Positions 52,100 through 62,696 of a stretch of DNA of 64,000 bases are shown one piece after another. Each line of letters begins with the position of its first letter. The stretch's first letter is position 1. The translations under genes were made by a program, and so were the position numbers. Source of the DNA: Gammaproteobacteria bacterium. Lineage in GTDB: Bacteria; Pseudomonadota; Gammaproteobacteria; DSM-16500. The stretch spans positions 1 to 64,000 of the forward strand of contig JAHCAO010000012.1 of NCBI GenBank assembly GCA_019634835.1. Direction: 5' to 3'. The notes beneath the pieces are model-generated. The model was not told the DNA's origin and searched no databases. It saw nothing but the letters and a program-made list of their open reading frames with translations.

Positions 52100-52669
52100 A
52101 TGAGCAGCAAATTTTTTGGTAACATGTTTCGTTCAGTTTCTTATGCAAGTATTAGTGCATTTGTCATTTCTGGTTGTGTGAATGAAAATAAGCTGCCTCA
52201 GCAAGCTTATCAACAAAATATGGCGTTAAATTCAGTAGAAACATCGGCGCCAGCGCAGCCCCCCATCGTGAGTGATAAACATGTCACTTTGAGCAATTTC
52301 AACATGAATAATCAAGGGAATCGAATCATTGTTAAGCCAGGAACGGTCATCCAAGCTACGATGAGTTATCATTATCATTGCCCCAATTGTTATCAAAGCC
52401 TAAATAATCAAATTATTATTGGATTGGCTAAAAGAAGTGCGCAAGCCTGTATTTATAATGGCGGCCCTCAAGGGGAGGGTTCGACAAATTTCACTTTAAA
52501 AGTACCTGCAAAACCAGGTAAGTACGAAGTGCGTTTTCGCGGGTTGCAAGCGATGGATTGTAATGAAGCGCTTAAAGCGGGTTGGAATGCTGATAATTCT
52601 CCCTCAAAAGAAACCACTATTGGGTTGATTATTGCTTCAAAGAAGGCAGAAGCGCACGCTCTTTCTTGA
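52100..52669 (+). CDS. Lipoprotein of unknown function
   Basis: 189 residues. Signal ends SAFVISGC, so the protein is probably lipid-anchored. The mature domain (residues ~60-185) is beta-rich, with CPNCYQ, QACIYNGG and MDCNEA, four cysteines in all, suggesting disulphides. Ribosome site AAGGAGG. I do not recognise a family. Confidence 0.65.
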   Translation: MSSKFFGNMFRSVSYASISAFVISGCVNENKLPQQAYQQNMALNSVETSAPAQPPIVSDKHVTLSNFNMNNQGNRIIVKPGTVIQATMSYHYHCPNCYQSLNNQIIIGLAKRSAQACIYNGGPQGEGSTNFTLKVPAKPGKYEVRFRGLQAMDCNEALKAGWNADNSPSKETTIGLIIASKKAEAHALS

Positions 52670-52995
52670 TGGAAGGTACTATAGTAGGAATACTTGGCAA
52701 CGAATAGCGAATAGTGAGCAGGACATTAGGTATTACTACTAAGAAGGGATAGGTGAAATCAACTAATTTCTTACTTTTTCCAGGGAAATACCGAATAGAC
52801 AGCTTCTTTTGATTACGCGAAAATTAAAAAATTCCCCCAAGAATTTAGGGTTTGTTGACGTTAAATCGATGTTAATAGGCGACAAAAATTTATTAATAAC
52901 TTTGGCTAATTTTACTCTTTTTGCAGCTGAAGAGATAAATGTCAGCAAATCCTATAGTGAAATGGATTTTTATGTCGTGTATGCACGGAGTGATT
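52670..52995. other. Intergenic region, no clear gene
   Basis: 326 bases. Short frames exist on both strands but lack ribosome sites and sense. TTCCAGGGAAATACC and its surroundings show no promoter match I trust. Confidence 0.3.
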
Positions 52996-53124
52996 ATGCC
53001 TAAGACTCTCATTATAGCTGTTTTTGGAACTTTATTAGTGCTATGTATCAGCGCACAAATGTTTTCTCTTAATCGTGCGACTCCTGATAATAAGCTTTCA
53101 AATAATTATTACTATATTCATTAA
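52996..53124 (+). CDS. Small membrane or exported peptide
   Basis: 42 residues from ATG 52996 (GGAG five bases upstream). A hydrophobic N-terminal helix (TLIIAVFGTLLVLCISA) is followed by a polar tail ending NNYYYIH. Too short to name; could be an exported or inner-membrane peptide. The frame is open upstream to 52939 without a ribosome site. Confidence 0.4.
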   Translation: MPKTLIIAVFGTLLVLCISAQMFSLNRATPDNKLSNNYYYIH

Positions 53125-53309
53125 GCTTGATTATTTATTTAATAGTACTTTCAAGAAATTTTATTTGTTTGTGCGGATATAAATAAATCTACAGTTGCTG
53201 CACATACTAAAATTCCCCATACGACTGTCATAGTACAAAACCGATCCGATGTAGGCACATTGGCACGCTTATAAATAATTTCTCATGATTTTGAATAGGC
53301 CATCTATTT

Positions 53310-53333
53310 GTGGTTAGAGACCACTATATAATA
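53310..53333 (+). promoter_or_regulatory. Promoter with operator-like inverted repeat for the efflux operon
   Basis: GTGGT-TAGAG-ACCAC (53310-53324) is directly followed by TATAAT (53327-53332), about 65 bases before the adaptor start. The perfect 5-5-5 palindrome at the -10/-35 area could be a repressor site. No regulator gene is adjacent. Confidence 0.4.
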
Positions 53334-53396
53334 TACTTTCTTGATCGTGTAGTAAGGATAGTTAGTTTCTATAAAATCTTCGAACTAGGAAGTAGT

Positions 53397-54599
53397 ATGA
53401 AGACACAAGGACCTCAAGATAAAAGCGATCCAAAATCTTCTATCGATTTTCCTGGACGCAAACCATTCAATCGACGATTGTCATTTTGGGCCATTATTTT
53501 TTTAATCATTGTCATGATAGGAGTTTTTCACTACTATCAAGGTACATTCATGTCACGACATCGTGGCGCTGCTCACCCAATCACTGTAGTGACTTCAACT
53601 GCGCGAATGAGTGATATTTCAGTTTATTTATCTGCATTAGGGAACATTCTCCCAGCTAATACCGTTACTGTTAGGACTCAGATCAATGGACAGTTAATGC
53701 GTGTACTATTCAAAGAAGGGCAAATGGTGAAAGAAGGAGATTTGTTGGCTGAAATTGATGCTCGTCCTTATTTGGCCCAGCTAGCGCAATATGAGGGGCA
53801 ATTGGCACGCGATACAGCACAGCTTTTTAATGCAAAAGTAGATTTGAAGCGGTATCAGCAATTGTGGAGGCAAGATTCTATATCACAGCAAACCTTAGCG
53901 ACTCAGCAAGCATTAGTGAAACAACTTGAAGGCAATATAAAGATAGATGAGGGATTAATAGCTGAGACAAGGGTAAATCTTGAATACTCTAAAATTACTT
54001 CTCCCATCAATGGGCGAATAGGGTTGCGTTTTGTTGATCCAGGCAACGTTGTGCAGGTATCTGATATAAATGGTTTAGCAATTGTAAATACACTGAATCC
54101 TATTATGGCGGTATTCACTATTCCGGAAGACAATGTGGCTGAAGTCATGCAAAAAGTTGAAACTGATAAGGTATTAATGGTTGAAGCATTTGATCGGCAA
54201 CATAATACGTTATTAGCAACAGGTAAGTTACTTGCAATGGATAATCAAATTGATCCTTCTACAGGCACGGTCAGATTGAAAGCGCAATTTGAAAATGAGC
54301 AAAACAAACTTTTTCCTAATCAATTTGTTAATATTCAATTGCTAGTAAAAATCATTCGTCATGCTACTATTATACCGACAGCAGCTGTCCAATATGCCAC
54401 AAAAGGTACTTTTGTGTATGTGTTAAATCATGATTCTACCGTTAGTATCAAACCGATTGTGGTAGGTGTGACAACCGGTGATGATACAAGTGTGAAATCA
54501 GGCATCGTACCAGGGCAATCTGTAGTGGTTGAGGGAGCAGATGGATTGGTGGATGGTGCAAAAGTGGTGAGGGCAGCCTCTGCCAACACATTACGATAA
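53397..54599 (+). CDS. mdtA: RND efflux periplasmic adaptor (MdtA-like)
   Basis: 400 residues from ATG 53397 (GGAAG 5 bases upstream; the frame is open further without a site). One N-terminal membrane helix (WAIIFLIIVMIGVFHYY), then the lipoyl/barrel pattern of membrane fusion proteins: TVRTQINGQLMRVLFKEGQMVKEGDLLAEIDARPY, a helical hairpin with Gln repeats, ITSPINGRIGLRFVDPGN and the C-terminal AAVQYATKGTFVYVL. Links the inner-membrane pump to the outer-membrane channel. First gene of the operon with two pumps. Confidence 0.92.
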   Translation: MKTQGPQDKSDPKSSIDFPGRKPFNRRLSFWAIIFLIIVMIGVFHYYQGTFMSRHRGAAHPITVVTSTARMSDISVYLSALGNILPANTVTVRTQINGQLMRVLFKEGQMVKEGDLLAEIDARPYLAQLAQYEGQLARDTAQLFNAKVDLKRYQQLWRQDSISQQTLATQQALVKQLEGNIKIDEGLIAETRVNLEYSKITSPINGRIGLRFVDPGNVVQVSDINGLAIVNTLNPIMAVFTIPEDNVAEVMQKVETDKVLMVEAFDRQHNTLLATGKLLAMDNQIDPSTGTVRLKAQFENEQNKLFPNQFVNIQLLVKIIRHATIIPTAAVQYATKGTFVYVLNHDSTVSIKPIVVGVTTGDDTSVKSGIVPGQSVVVEGADGLVDGAKVVRAASANTLR

Positions 54600-54624
54600 T
54601 ATACCCATAGCGTTTCAATGTTAG
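54597..54624. repeat. Short dispersed repeat, copy 3
   Basis: TATACCCATAGCGTTTCAAT and flanking bases match copies at 30154 and 36251. It starts with the stop codon (54597-54599) of the adaptor gene. Confidence 0.5.
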
Positions 54625-54650
54625 TATGCTATTGACTTGGGTTCTGTCAT

Positions 54651-57600
54651 ATGAATTTATCGGCCCCTTTTATTGTTCGTCCCATTGCGACATCGTTATT
54701 GATGATAGCAATTTTACTTTCTGGTTTTGTTGCTTACCAATTATTGCCAGTTTCATCATTGCCTGAAGTTCAATATCCAACTATACAAGTTTTAACTTTT
54801 TATCCTGGCGCTAGCCCAGATGTAATGGCATCTACAGTGACTGCGCCGTTAGAAAAACAATTTGGACAAATGCCAGGTCTTGAGCAAATGACATCTACTA
54901 GTTCTCACAGTGTTTCTGTCATCACGTTACAATTTACTTTAAATTTAAGCCTGGATATCGCTGAACAAGAAGTACAAGCTGCTATTAATGCAGCATCTAA
55001 TTTTTTACCAGATGGTCTGCCAAACCCGCCCATTTATAGCAAAGTGAATCCTGCTGATGCACCTATCATGACGCTTGCATTGACTTCAAAAACATTACCG
55101 TTGTACAAAGTAGAAGATTTTGCAGAAACGCGGTTGATACAAAAGATTTCACAGATAACAGGTGTGGGTTTGGTAAATATTAGCGGTGGTCAACGCCCAG
55201 CTGTGCGTGTACAAGTGAATCCAATGGCTTTGTCTGCATATGGTTTAAACCTTGAAACAGTCCGTACAGCGATTATAGCGGCGAATGTGAATGCAGCTAA
55301 GGGTAGTTTCGATGGCCCGCGCTTGTCTTACATGATTAATGCTAATGATCAACTCTTATCCGCAGATGCTTATCGTCCATTGATTATTGCTTATAAAAAT
55401 GGTTCACCTGTTCGATTGACTGATGTGGCCCAAGTCAGTGATGGGGCTGAAAATACCAAACTTGCTGCGTGGAGTAACACAGAGCCTGCTGTGATTTTAA
55501 ATATACAACGCCAGCCAGGAGCGAATGTCATTAGAGTAGTAGACCAGATTCAGCAACTATTGCCTACATTGCGAGATAGGCTGCCACAGGACATACAATT
55601 ATCTGTGTTGACGGATCGAACGATGACTATTCGTGCATCGGTAAAAGAAGTGCAATATGCATTAATTTTATCAGTGATATTGGTGGTGCTAGTGATCTTT
55701 GTCTTTCTACGGAATATTTCGGCAACCATTATTCCTAGCATATCTGTGCCCATGTCGCTGATTGGGACATTTGGTGCAATGTACTTGCTTGGTTTTAGTC
55801 TTAATAACTTAACATTGATGGCGTTAACCATTGCTGCAGGCTTTGTGGTGGATGATGCGATTGTCATGATAGAAAATATCACGCGCTATGTTGAAGAAGG
55901 CAAACCTTTATTTACTGCAGCAATGAAAGGTGCTTCACAGATTGGCTTTACTATATTGTCGCTGACTGCTTCATTGATTGCTGTATTAATTCCACTGTTA
56001 TTTATGCGTGATATCGTTGGACGTTTGTTTCGTGAATTTGCCCTTACTTTATCCATAACCATATTAATCTCAGCATTTGTTTCGTTGACATTGACACCGA
56101 TGTTATGTTCAAAAATTTTACGTCACCATACGCGTGCCGAAATGAATTGGTTTGAGCGTAATGCGGAAGATGCATTTAATCAGTTGGTCAACTATTACAA
56201 TTTGTCATTACGCTGGGTGCTTGGCCGCCAGTCGCTGTTACTTATTATTGCTGTTATAACGCTGATGCTGACGGGTTTATTATTTTATTTTATTCCTAAA
56301 AGTTTTTTTCCTGTGCAAGACACAGGTGTGATACAAGGCATTTCAGAAGCACCTCAAACCATTTCATTTGCAGAAATGTCTAAGCGTCAACAAGCGTTGG
56401 CATATGCTGTATTAATGGACCCTGCGGTGGAAAATTTATCTTCGTTTATTGGGATAGATGGCACGAACACAACATTAAATAGCGGGCGTATGCTTATTAC
56501 ATTAAAACCACTAGCTGAGCGGCATGTTAACGCAAGTGAAGTGATTCATAGATTACAATCAAGGCTCGCGCAAGTGACAGGTGTGACACTCTATATGCAG
56601 CCATTGCAGGATTTAACTATTGATACGCGGGTGAGCCGCACACAATATCAATACAGCTTGAATGCTCCTGATGCAGCAGAAGTTGAGAAGTGGACGAGGC
56701 GTATGGTGGAGAAGCTGCGTGAATCACCGCAACTGAGTGCTGTTACCAGTAATTTACAAAATCATGGGCTGCAGACGATGATTGCAATTGATAGAGATAC
56801 TGCCTCAAGATTAGGAATTTCACCGCAGGTAATAGATGACCTATTATATGATGCGTTTGGACAGCGGCAGATATCGACTATATTCACTCAAAAAAATCAA
56901 TATCGTGTTGTGTTAGAAGCAACGCCAGAGTTACAAAAAAGACCTCATGCGCTTAACTACATTTATGTCAACTCAATACTTAATAATGATGATACACATT
57001 CTGCGGTCCGTGATAATCAGGGCAGTGTCGTTCCTTTGAGTGCATTTACGCAAATTTCACAACACATGGGTCCTCTTGTGCTTAATCGTCAAGAACAATT
57101 TCCTGTTGCGACGCTTTCATTCAATCTTGCACCTCACACAGCACTTGGGGAAGCGATCCATATCATTGATGCAGCTAAGCGTGCTGTTGGCGTGCCTGAT
57201 AGTGTGCAGACCAGTTTTGAAGGCGCAGCTAAAATTTTTCAACATTCATTGGATAATGAGTTTTGGCTAGTGTTGGCAGCAATTTTAGTGGTTTATGTTG
57301 TACTTGGCATTTTATATGAAAGTTATGTACATCCTATTACGATATTGTCGACGTTGCCTTCTGCTGGAATCGGTGCGTTACTGGCCTTGTGGCTAACAAA
57401 TAATACATTAAGTGTAGTGGCACTGATTGGGATTATTTTACTCATTGGAATTGTCATGAAGAATGCCATTCTAATGATAGATTTTGCCCTTGAGCAAGAG
57501 CGCATCTATAAAAAACAGCCGCGTGAAGCGATTTTTGAAGCAGCGATGCTGCGTTTTCGGCCGATTCTTATGACTACAATGGCTGCGCTATTAGGTGCGG

Positions 57601-57782
57601 TACCGCTTGCATTCAGCGGCGGAATGGGAGCGGAATTACGGCGGCCGCTTGGTATTGTCATTATTGGCGGCCTGGCTGTTAGTCAATTATTGACACTTTA
57701 TACTACGCCTGTAATTTATCTGGCTTTTGATACCATTTCACATAGGGTAGCAATGTGGAATTTATACAGGAGTTCCCGTTGA
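54651..57782 (+). CDS. mdtB: RND multidrug efflux permease (MdtB-like)
   Basis: 1043 residues, normal length. Proton-driven inner-membrane pump of the HAE-1 group: [25 protein letters not shown] near the N-terminus, [28 protein letters not shown] with the proton-relay Asp pair, and the end of the second half [22 protein letters not shown] and [20 protein letters not shown]. MdtB forms a heterotrimer with MdtC in E. coli. Lies 51 bases after the adaptor and 60 bases before the second pump. Confidence 0.93.
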   Translation: MNLSAPFIVRPIATSLLMIAILLSGFVAYQLLPVSSLPEVQYPTIQVLTFYPGASPDVMASTVTAPLEKQFGQMPGLEQMTSTSSHSVSVITLQFTLNLSLDIAEQEVQAAINAASNFLPDGLPNPPIYSKVNPADAPIMTLALTSKTLPLYKVEDFAETRLIQKISQITGVGLVNISGGQRPAVRVQVNPMALSAYGLNLETVRTAIIAANVNAAKGSFDGPRLSYMINANDQLLSADAYRPLIIAYKNGSPVRLTDVAQVSDGAENTKLAAWSNTEPAVILNIQRQPGANVIRVVDQIQQLLPTLRDRLPQDIQLSVLTDRTMTIRASVKEVQYALILSVILVVLVIFVFLRNISATIIPSISVPMSLIGTFGAMYLLGFSLNNLTLMALTIAAGFVVDDAIVMIENITRYVEEGKPLFTAAMKGASQIGFTILSLTASLIAVLIPLLFMRDIVGRLFREFALTLSITILISAFVSLTLTPMLCSKILRHHTRAEMNWFERNAEDAFNQLVNYYNLSLRWVLGRQSLLLIIAVITLMLTGLLFYFIPKSFFPVQDTGVIQGISEAPQTISFAEMSKRQQALAYAVLMDPAVENLSSFIGIDGTNTTLNSGRMLITLKPLAERHVNASEVIHRLQSRLAQVTGVTLYMQPLQDLTIDTRVSRTQYQYSLNAPDAAEVEKWTRRMVEKLRESPQLSAVTSNLQNHGLQTMIAIDRDTASRLGISPQVIDDLLYDAFGQRQISTIFTQKNQYRVVLEATPELQKRPHALNYIYVNSILNNDDTHSAVRDNQGSVVPLSAFTQISQHMGPLVLNRQEQFPVATLSFNLAPHTALGEAIHIIDAAKRAVGVPDSVQTSFEGAAKIFQHSLDNEFWLVLAAILVVYVVLGILYESYVHPITILSTLPSAGIGALLALWLTNNTLSVVALIGIILLIGIVMKNAILMIDFALEQERIYKKQPREAIFEAAMLRFRPILMTTMAALLGAVPLAFSGGMGAELRRPLGIVIIGGLAVSQLLTLYTTPVIYLAFDTISHRVAMWNLYRSSR

Positions 57783-57842
57783 GGTCAGTGGGAACCGTTA
57801 GGATTTTTATAGAGTAAATACGCATCAATCTAAACAGGAGTA

Positions 57843-60800
57843 GTGATGAGTTTGTCATCACCTTTTATTTACCGGCCTGTTGCAACTACACTGCTTGCAT
57901 TGGGGGTTGCCATTGCGGGAATAGTGGCATTTATGCTCTTGCCTGTTGCTTCTTTACCGCAAATTGAATTTCCCACCATTAGTGTGCAAGCATCACTGCC
58001 AGGTGCGAGCGCAGAAATCATGGCAACTTCAGTGGCAACACCATTAGAGAAGCAATTAGGTAAAATTGCTGGCATAACGCAAATGACATCTACTAGCAGT
58101 CTTGGTTTATCACGCGTAACTTTACAGTTTGATTTGTCACGCAATATCGATGGAGCTGCACGTGATGTACAAGCAGCGATTAATGCTGCAAGCAGTGACT
58201 TACCCATTAATTTACCTAACAATCCTACGTATCGTAAAGTGAATCCAGCTGACGCGCCTATCATGATTTTTGCTTTAACATCAGATAAGTACGCAACAGG
58301 CGAGATATATGATGCAGCGTCTTCAATATTGCAACAGAGATTATCGCAAATGGAGGGTGTAGGCCAAGTGTTTGTTGGCGGCGGTTCATTGCCTGCTGTT
58401 CGTGTTGAGCTGAATCCAACAGCATTGAATAAATATGGCATTGGTTTGACGGATGTTGCTAGAGTGTTAGCACAATCTAATAGTAACCTCGCTAAAGGGC
58501 AACTGACCCATGGGATCGTGACTTCTGAAATCATGACAAATGGGCAGCTTTTTAAAGCTTATCAATATCGTCCGTTAATTATTGCTTATCGTAATCATAG
58601 CCCAGTAAGAGTGTCAGATGTCGGAGATGTCACCGATTCTGTTGTTGATATCCGGAATGCCGGTCTTGCTAATGGTAAGCCAGCTGTTGTGATTGTTATT
58701 TTCAAAGCACCGAACGCGAATGTGATTGAAACAGTAGATCGCATCCGTGCCATGATTCCACAATTAAAAGCATCAATTCCTGCAGATATTAATATGACCG
58801 TAACGCTGGATAGAACCATTACTATTCGTGCGTCGTTGCATGATGTTGAAATGACATTAGTGATTGCTATGGTGTTAGTGGTGTGTGTTGCTTATTTATT
58901 TTTAGGGAGCATACGCGCGATGTTGATCCCTGGTATTGCAGTGCCATTATCACTGTTAGGTACTTTTTGTGTAATGAATTTTCTGGGTTATAGTTTGGAT
59001 AATTTGTCATTATTGGCTTTAACTATCTCCACTGGATTTGTGATTGATGATGCTGTTGTCGTTCTTGAGAACATTTCGCGTTATATTGAAATGGGAACTA
59101 AACCATTACAAGCTGCGTTAATAGGAGCAAAAGAAGTGGGTTTTACTGTTGTTTCAATGACACTTTCCCTTATTGCGGTTTTTATTCCTATTCTTTTTAT
59201 GGGAGGAGTAGTAGGGCGGCTTTTTAGAGAATTTTCAGTGACATTATCTGTTGCTATTTTTATATCGATGTTGATCTCATTGATAGTAACACCGATGATG
59301 TGTGCTCAATTTCTTAAAATAAAAAAAGATGAAGAAAAGAATATTTATGCACGCACGCTACAAAGTGTTCTCAAATATTATAAACGAAGCTTAAGTTGGT
59401 CGCTGCGTCATCCAACATTAATATTATTTGTGACTTTGGTGACAATTTTTCTTAATATTTTTTTATATATTGTCGTGCCAAAAGGATTTTTTCCCCAACA
59501 AGATACCGGTAGAATTGTGGGTTCCATCCAATCAGAACAAAATATTTCATTCCAATCGTTGCGGAAAAAATTAGTAAGTTTCATTGAAATTATCAAACAA
59601 GATCCAGCAGTAGCAAATGTTGTTGGTTTTGTGGGTGGTACTGGCAGAGCATCCGGTTCAGTATTCATTACACTAAAGGATGTGAAAGAACGAGAAGCAT
59701 CAGCAGATGCCGTGATTAATCGTTTACGCGGCAAACTTGAGACAGTAACGGGTGCCGTATTATTTATGCAGGCGGCTCAAGACCTTGTGATAGGCGGACG
59801 TCAAGGTAGTGCGCAGTTTCAATATACGTTATCAGCAGATAATCTAGAAGAATTGAATCATTGGACTCCTATCGTCATGGAACAGTTAAAAAAATTGCCG
59901 GGCATTGCTGATGTAAATAGTGATCAACGGGACAATGGACTGCAAGTGTTTGTGAATGTTGATAGAGATACTGCATCTCGCTTTGGGATTACACCACAGT
60001 TAATTGATGCGACATTATATAGTGCATTTGGCCAGCGCCAAGTCTCAACAATTTATACTTCAATGAATCAATATCATGTTGTAATGGAGGTAGCGCCAAA
60101 ATATTGGCAGCGACCAGAAACACTGAATGATATTTATGTGCTTTCTCCCTCTGGAAATGAAGTTCCATTATCTGCGTTTGCGAGTTTTACGCCGTCATCA
60201 ACGTTACTTTCTGTCAATCACCAAGGACAAGCTCCAGCATCAACGTTATCGTTTAATTTACTACCGAATATTGCGTTAGGTGATGCTGTAAATAATATAG
60301 CATTAGCAGTGAGCGATATGAATCTGCCAGTTACGATACAAGGCTCTTTTCAAGGAACAGCGCAAGCTTTTCAAGTGTCACTTAAGAATCAACCATACTT
60401 AATTTTATCTGCGTTGTTAGTCGTATATATTGTATTGGGAATATTATATGAGAGTTTGATTCATCCTATCACTATACTTTCTACATTGCCTTCAGCCGGT
60501 GTGGGTGCATTGTTAGCATTATTGCTCACTCATTCACAGCTGAGCATTATTGCTCTCATTGGAATTATTCTTCTAATTGGTATTGTGAAAAAAAATGCAA
60601 TTATGATGATTGATTTCGCGCTTCAAATTGAAAGAATGGAAAACAAGCCGTCTCAAGCGGCGATTTATACGGCAGCTGTTCTACGGTTCCGCCCTATCAT
60701 GATGACAACCATGGCTGCATTGCTAGGTGCAGTCCCGTTGATTATTGGATTTGGAATGGGTGCTGAACTGCGGCGCCCTTTAGGTATCGCGATTGTGGGC

Positions 60801-60926
60801 GGCCTGATTGTAAGTCAAATGCTTACCTTATATACCACACCGGTGGTGTATCTTGCACTTGAAAATGTTAGTCAATGGTGGAACCAAAAAATAACTCAAA
60901 TTTTTCGAATGAGACGAGTGAACTGA
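57843..60926 (+). CDS. mdtC: RND multidrug efflux permease (MdtC-like)
   Basis: 1027 residues, a second HAE-1 pump ([80 protein letters not shown]). The two pumps differ enough to be the MdtB/MdtC pair rather than a recent duplicate. AGGAG precedes the ATG. Substrates of MdtABC relatives include bile salts and novobiocin; here they are unknown. Confidence 0.93.
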   Translation: MMSLSSPFIYRPVATTLLALGVAIAGIVAFMLLPVASLPQIEFPTISVQASLPGASAEIMATSVATPLEKQLGKIAGITQMTSTSSLGLSRVTLQFDLSRNIDGAARDVQAAINAASSDLPINLPNNPTYRKVNPADAPIMIFALTSDKYATGEIYDAASSILQQRLSQMEGVGQVFVGGGSLPAVRVELNPTALNKYGIGLTDVARVLAQSNSNLAKGQLTHGIVTSEIMTNGQLFKAYQYRPLIIAYRNHSPVRVSDVGDVTDSVVDIRNAGLANGKPAVVIVIFKAPNANVIETVDRIRAMIPQLKASIPADINMTVTLDRTITIRASLHDVEMTLVIAMVLVVCVAYLFLGSIRAMLIPGIAVPLSLLGTFCVMNFLGYSLDNLSLLALTISTGFVIDDAVVVLENISRYIEMGTKPLQAALIGAKEVGFTVVSMTLSLIAVFIPILFMGGVVGRLFREFSVTLSVAIFISMLISLIVTPMMCAQFLKIKKDEEKNIYARTLQSVLKYYKRSLSWSLRHPTLILFVTLVTIFLNIFLYIVVPKGFFPQQDTGRIVGSIQSEQNISFQSLRKKLVSFIEIIKQDPAVANVVGFVGGTGRASGSVFITLKDVKEREASADAVINRLRGKLETVTGAVLFMQAAQDLVIGGRQGSAQFQYTLSADNLEELNHWTPIVMEQLKKLPGIADVNSDQRDNGLQVFVNVDRDTASRFGITPQLIDATLYSAFGQRQVSTIYTSMNQYHVVMEVAPKYWQRPETLNDIYVLSPSGNEVPLSAFASFTPSSTLLSVNHQGQAPASTLSFNLLPNIALGDAVNNIALAVSDMNLPVTIQGSFQGTAQAFQVSLKNQPYLILSALLVVYIVLGILYESLIHPITILSTLPSAGVGALLALLLTHSQLSIIALIGIILLIGIVKKNAIMMIDFALQIERMENKPSQAAIYTAAVLRFRPIMMTTMAALLGAVPLIIGFGMGAELRRPLGIAIVGGLIVSQMLTLYTTPVVYLALENVSQWWNQKITQIFRMRRVN

Positions 60927-60939
60927 AGGGAGTCAGTAC

Positions 60940-62463
60940 ATGCATTTTTATCGAGTTACATTCTTCGTGTTATCTGCGTTATTGACTTCATGTACCGTTG
61001 GGCCTAATTACGTGCGTCCTTCTGCCAATGTACCTGCAGTTTTTAAAGAAGCAAAAGGGAAACAAGTGATTGCTGCACCATCTAAAGACTGGAAAATTGC
61101 CCGACCTAAAAATCACTGTGAACGTGGTGAATGGTGGAGGACTTTTCATGATCCAACGCTAAATGAATTGGAGGCCAAGTTAAATTTTTCTAATCAGGAT
61201 ATTGTCACAGCAGAAGCAAATTATCGTCAAGCTAGAGCGTTGGTTGATGAAGCACGGTCAAGTTTTTTCCCTACACTCACTGGTGCAGCTTCTATGACGC
61301 GCCAAAAAAATGTGGGTGGATCGACAACGTTTACGAGTGAGTTATCCAGTGGAACAACGACATCAGGTGTGGCAACAACAGGTGGACTACCAGTAAATAG
61401 GACAGCTCGGTTATCAACAAATTATTCCTTGTTACTAGATGCTTCGTGGGAATTGGATATTTGGGGATTAGTGCAAAGACAAGTTGAAGCAAGTGCTGCA
61501 AGTGCGCAGGCTAGTGCCGCATTATTGGCTTCGACACGATTATCTGCCCAAGGATTATTGGCGCAATATTATTTTGAATTGCGTGGGACAGAGGCTGGAC
61601 AAAAGTTACTGGATGAGACAGTCAAAGAATACAAAAAAGGGCTTCAATTGGCAGAGAATAAATATCACACGGGTATTGTGTCGCGTGCAGATGTTGTGCA
61701 AGCAAAAAGTCAGCTTGAATCAGCACAAGCACTAGCGATTAATAATGGAATTGCGCGTGCTCAATACGAACATGCCATAGCAGTGCTAATGGGTATCCCA
61801 CCTGCTCAGTTTTCAATTGCACGTTATCCATCTAAGACTCATGCTATTCCGCCGTCAATTCCGTTAGAGATTCCCTCTGCATTATTGGAACGACGTCCAG
61901 ACATTGCTCAAGCAGAACGTTTGATGCAGCAAGCTAATGCGCAAATTGGCATTGCAATGGCAGCATACTTTCCATCATTAACGTTATCGGCAGCCAGCAG
62001 CTTCTCAGGGACGACTCTTGCGCACTGGATTTCTTTGCCTAACATGGCTTGGTCGTATGGGCCGCAATTTTCACAAATTATTTTCGATGGCGGTTCACGT
62101 AAGGCATTGGTCAAAGCTGCTCAGGCGGGATACGATGCTAGCGTCTCGTCATATCGTCAGACTGTGCTGATGGCTTTTCAGGAAGTAGAAGATAGTCTTG
62201 CTTCTTTACGTATCTTGAACCAACAATCGATTGTGCAAAACCAAGCAGCTATCAGTGCTAGACAAGCTTTAAAATTAATATTGAATCAATATCAGGCTGG
62301 CACGGTTGATTATTCTGATGTAATTGTGGCACAAACAGTCGCTTATGCGGCGGAAAAAAATGCGGTTGATGTTAATTCTCAAAGAATGGCCGCGGCAGTT
62401 GGATTAGTTAAAGCTTTAGGCGGTGGATGGGATGCTGCTGCCATTCGCTATGCTGCATGTTAA
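60940..62463 (+). CDS. RND efflux outer-membrane lipoprotein (NodT/OprM family)
   Basis: 507 residues. Signal peptide ends ALLTSC (acylated Cys), then TVGPNYVRPSANVPAVF and the usual WWRTFHDPTLNELE. The two TolC-like repeats show as AEANYRQARALVDEARSSFFPTLTGAA and IAMAAYFPSLTLSAASSF. Forms the outer-membrane channel for the two pumps. Fourth gene of the operon, 13 bases after the MdtC-like gene. Confidence 0.92.
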   Translation: MHFYRVTFFVLSALLTSCTVGPNYVRPSANVPAVFKEAKGKQVIAAPSKDWKIARPKNHCERGEWWRTFHDPTLNELEAKLNFSNQDIVTAEANYRQARALVDEARSSFFPTLTGAASMTRQKNVGGSTTFTSELSSGTTTSGVATTGGLPVNRTARLSTNYSLLLDASWELDIWGLVQRQVEASAASAQASAALLASTRLSAQGLLAQYYFELRGTEAGQKLLDETVKEYKKGLQLAENKYHTGIVSRADVVQAKSQLESAQALAINNGIARAQYEHAIAVLMGIPPAQFSIARYPSKTHAIPPSIPLEIPSALLERRPDIAQAERLMQQANAQIGIAMAAYFPSLTLSAASSFSGTTLAHWISLPNMAWSYGPQFSQIIFDGGSRKALVKAAQAGYDASVSSYRQTVLMAFQEVEDSLASLRILNQQSIVQNQAAISARQALKLILNQYQAGTVDYSDVIVAQTVAYAAEKNAVDVNSQRMAAAVGLVKALGGGWDAAAIRYAAC

Positions 62464-62696
62464 TCATACCATCATCAGTGATGTCATTATTTTTGGCAGA
62501 ATAAAAGATAAGATATTGATTTTAAATTTGATAATTTATTGTAAAAACTAGCCAAAACATTCCGCGTAATCAAGTCGATGTCTATTTCACTGATACTGAT
62601 AGTCTTATTTTAAACTATACTTATTTTTAAGAAGCTTGCGTGTAGGTATTCGATAATTAAAACAAAGAACATTGGTTTTTATTGAATGGAGAGCCT
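62464..62696. promoter_or_regulatory. Intergenic region before second kinase
   Basis: 233 bases, AT-rich, containing the kinase promoter. A weak hairpin CATCA-TCAG-TGATG soon after the outer-membrane factor stop could act as its terminator. No repeat copy is present. Confidence 0.3.
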
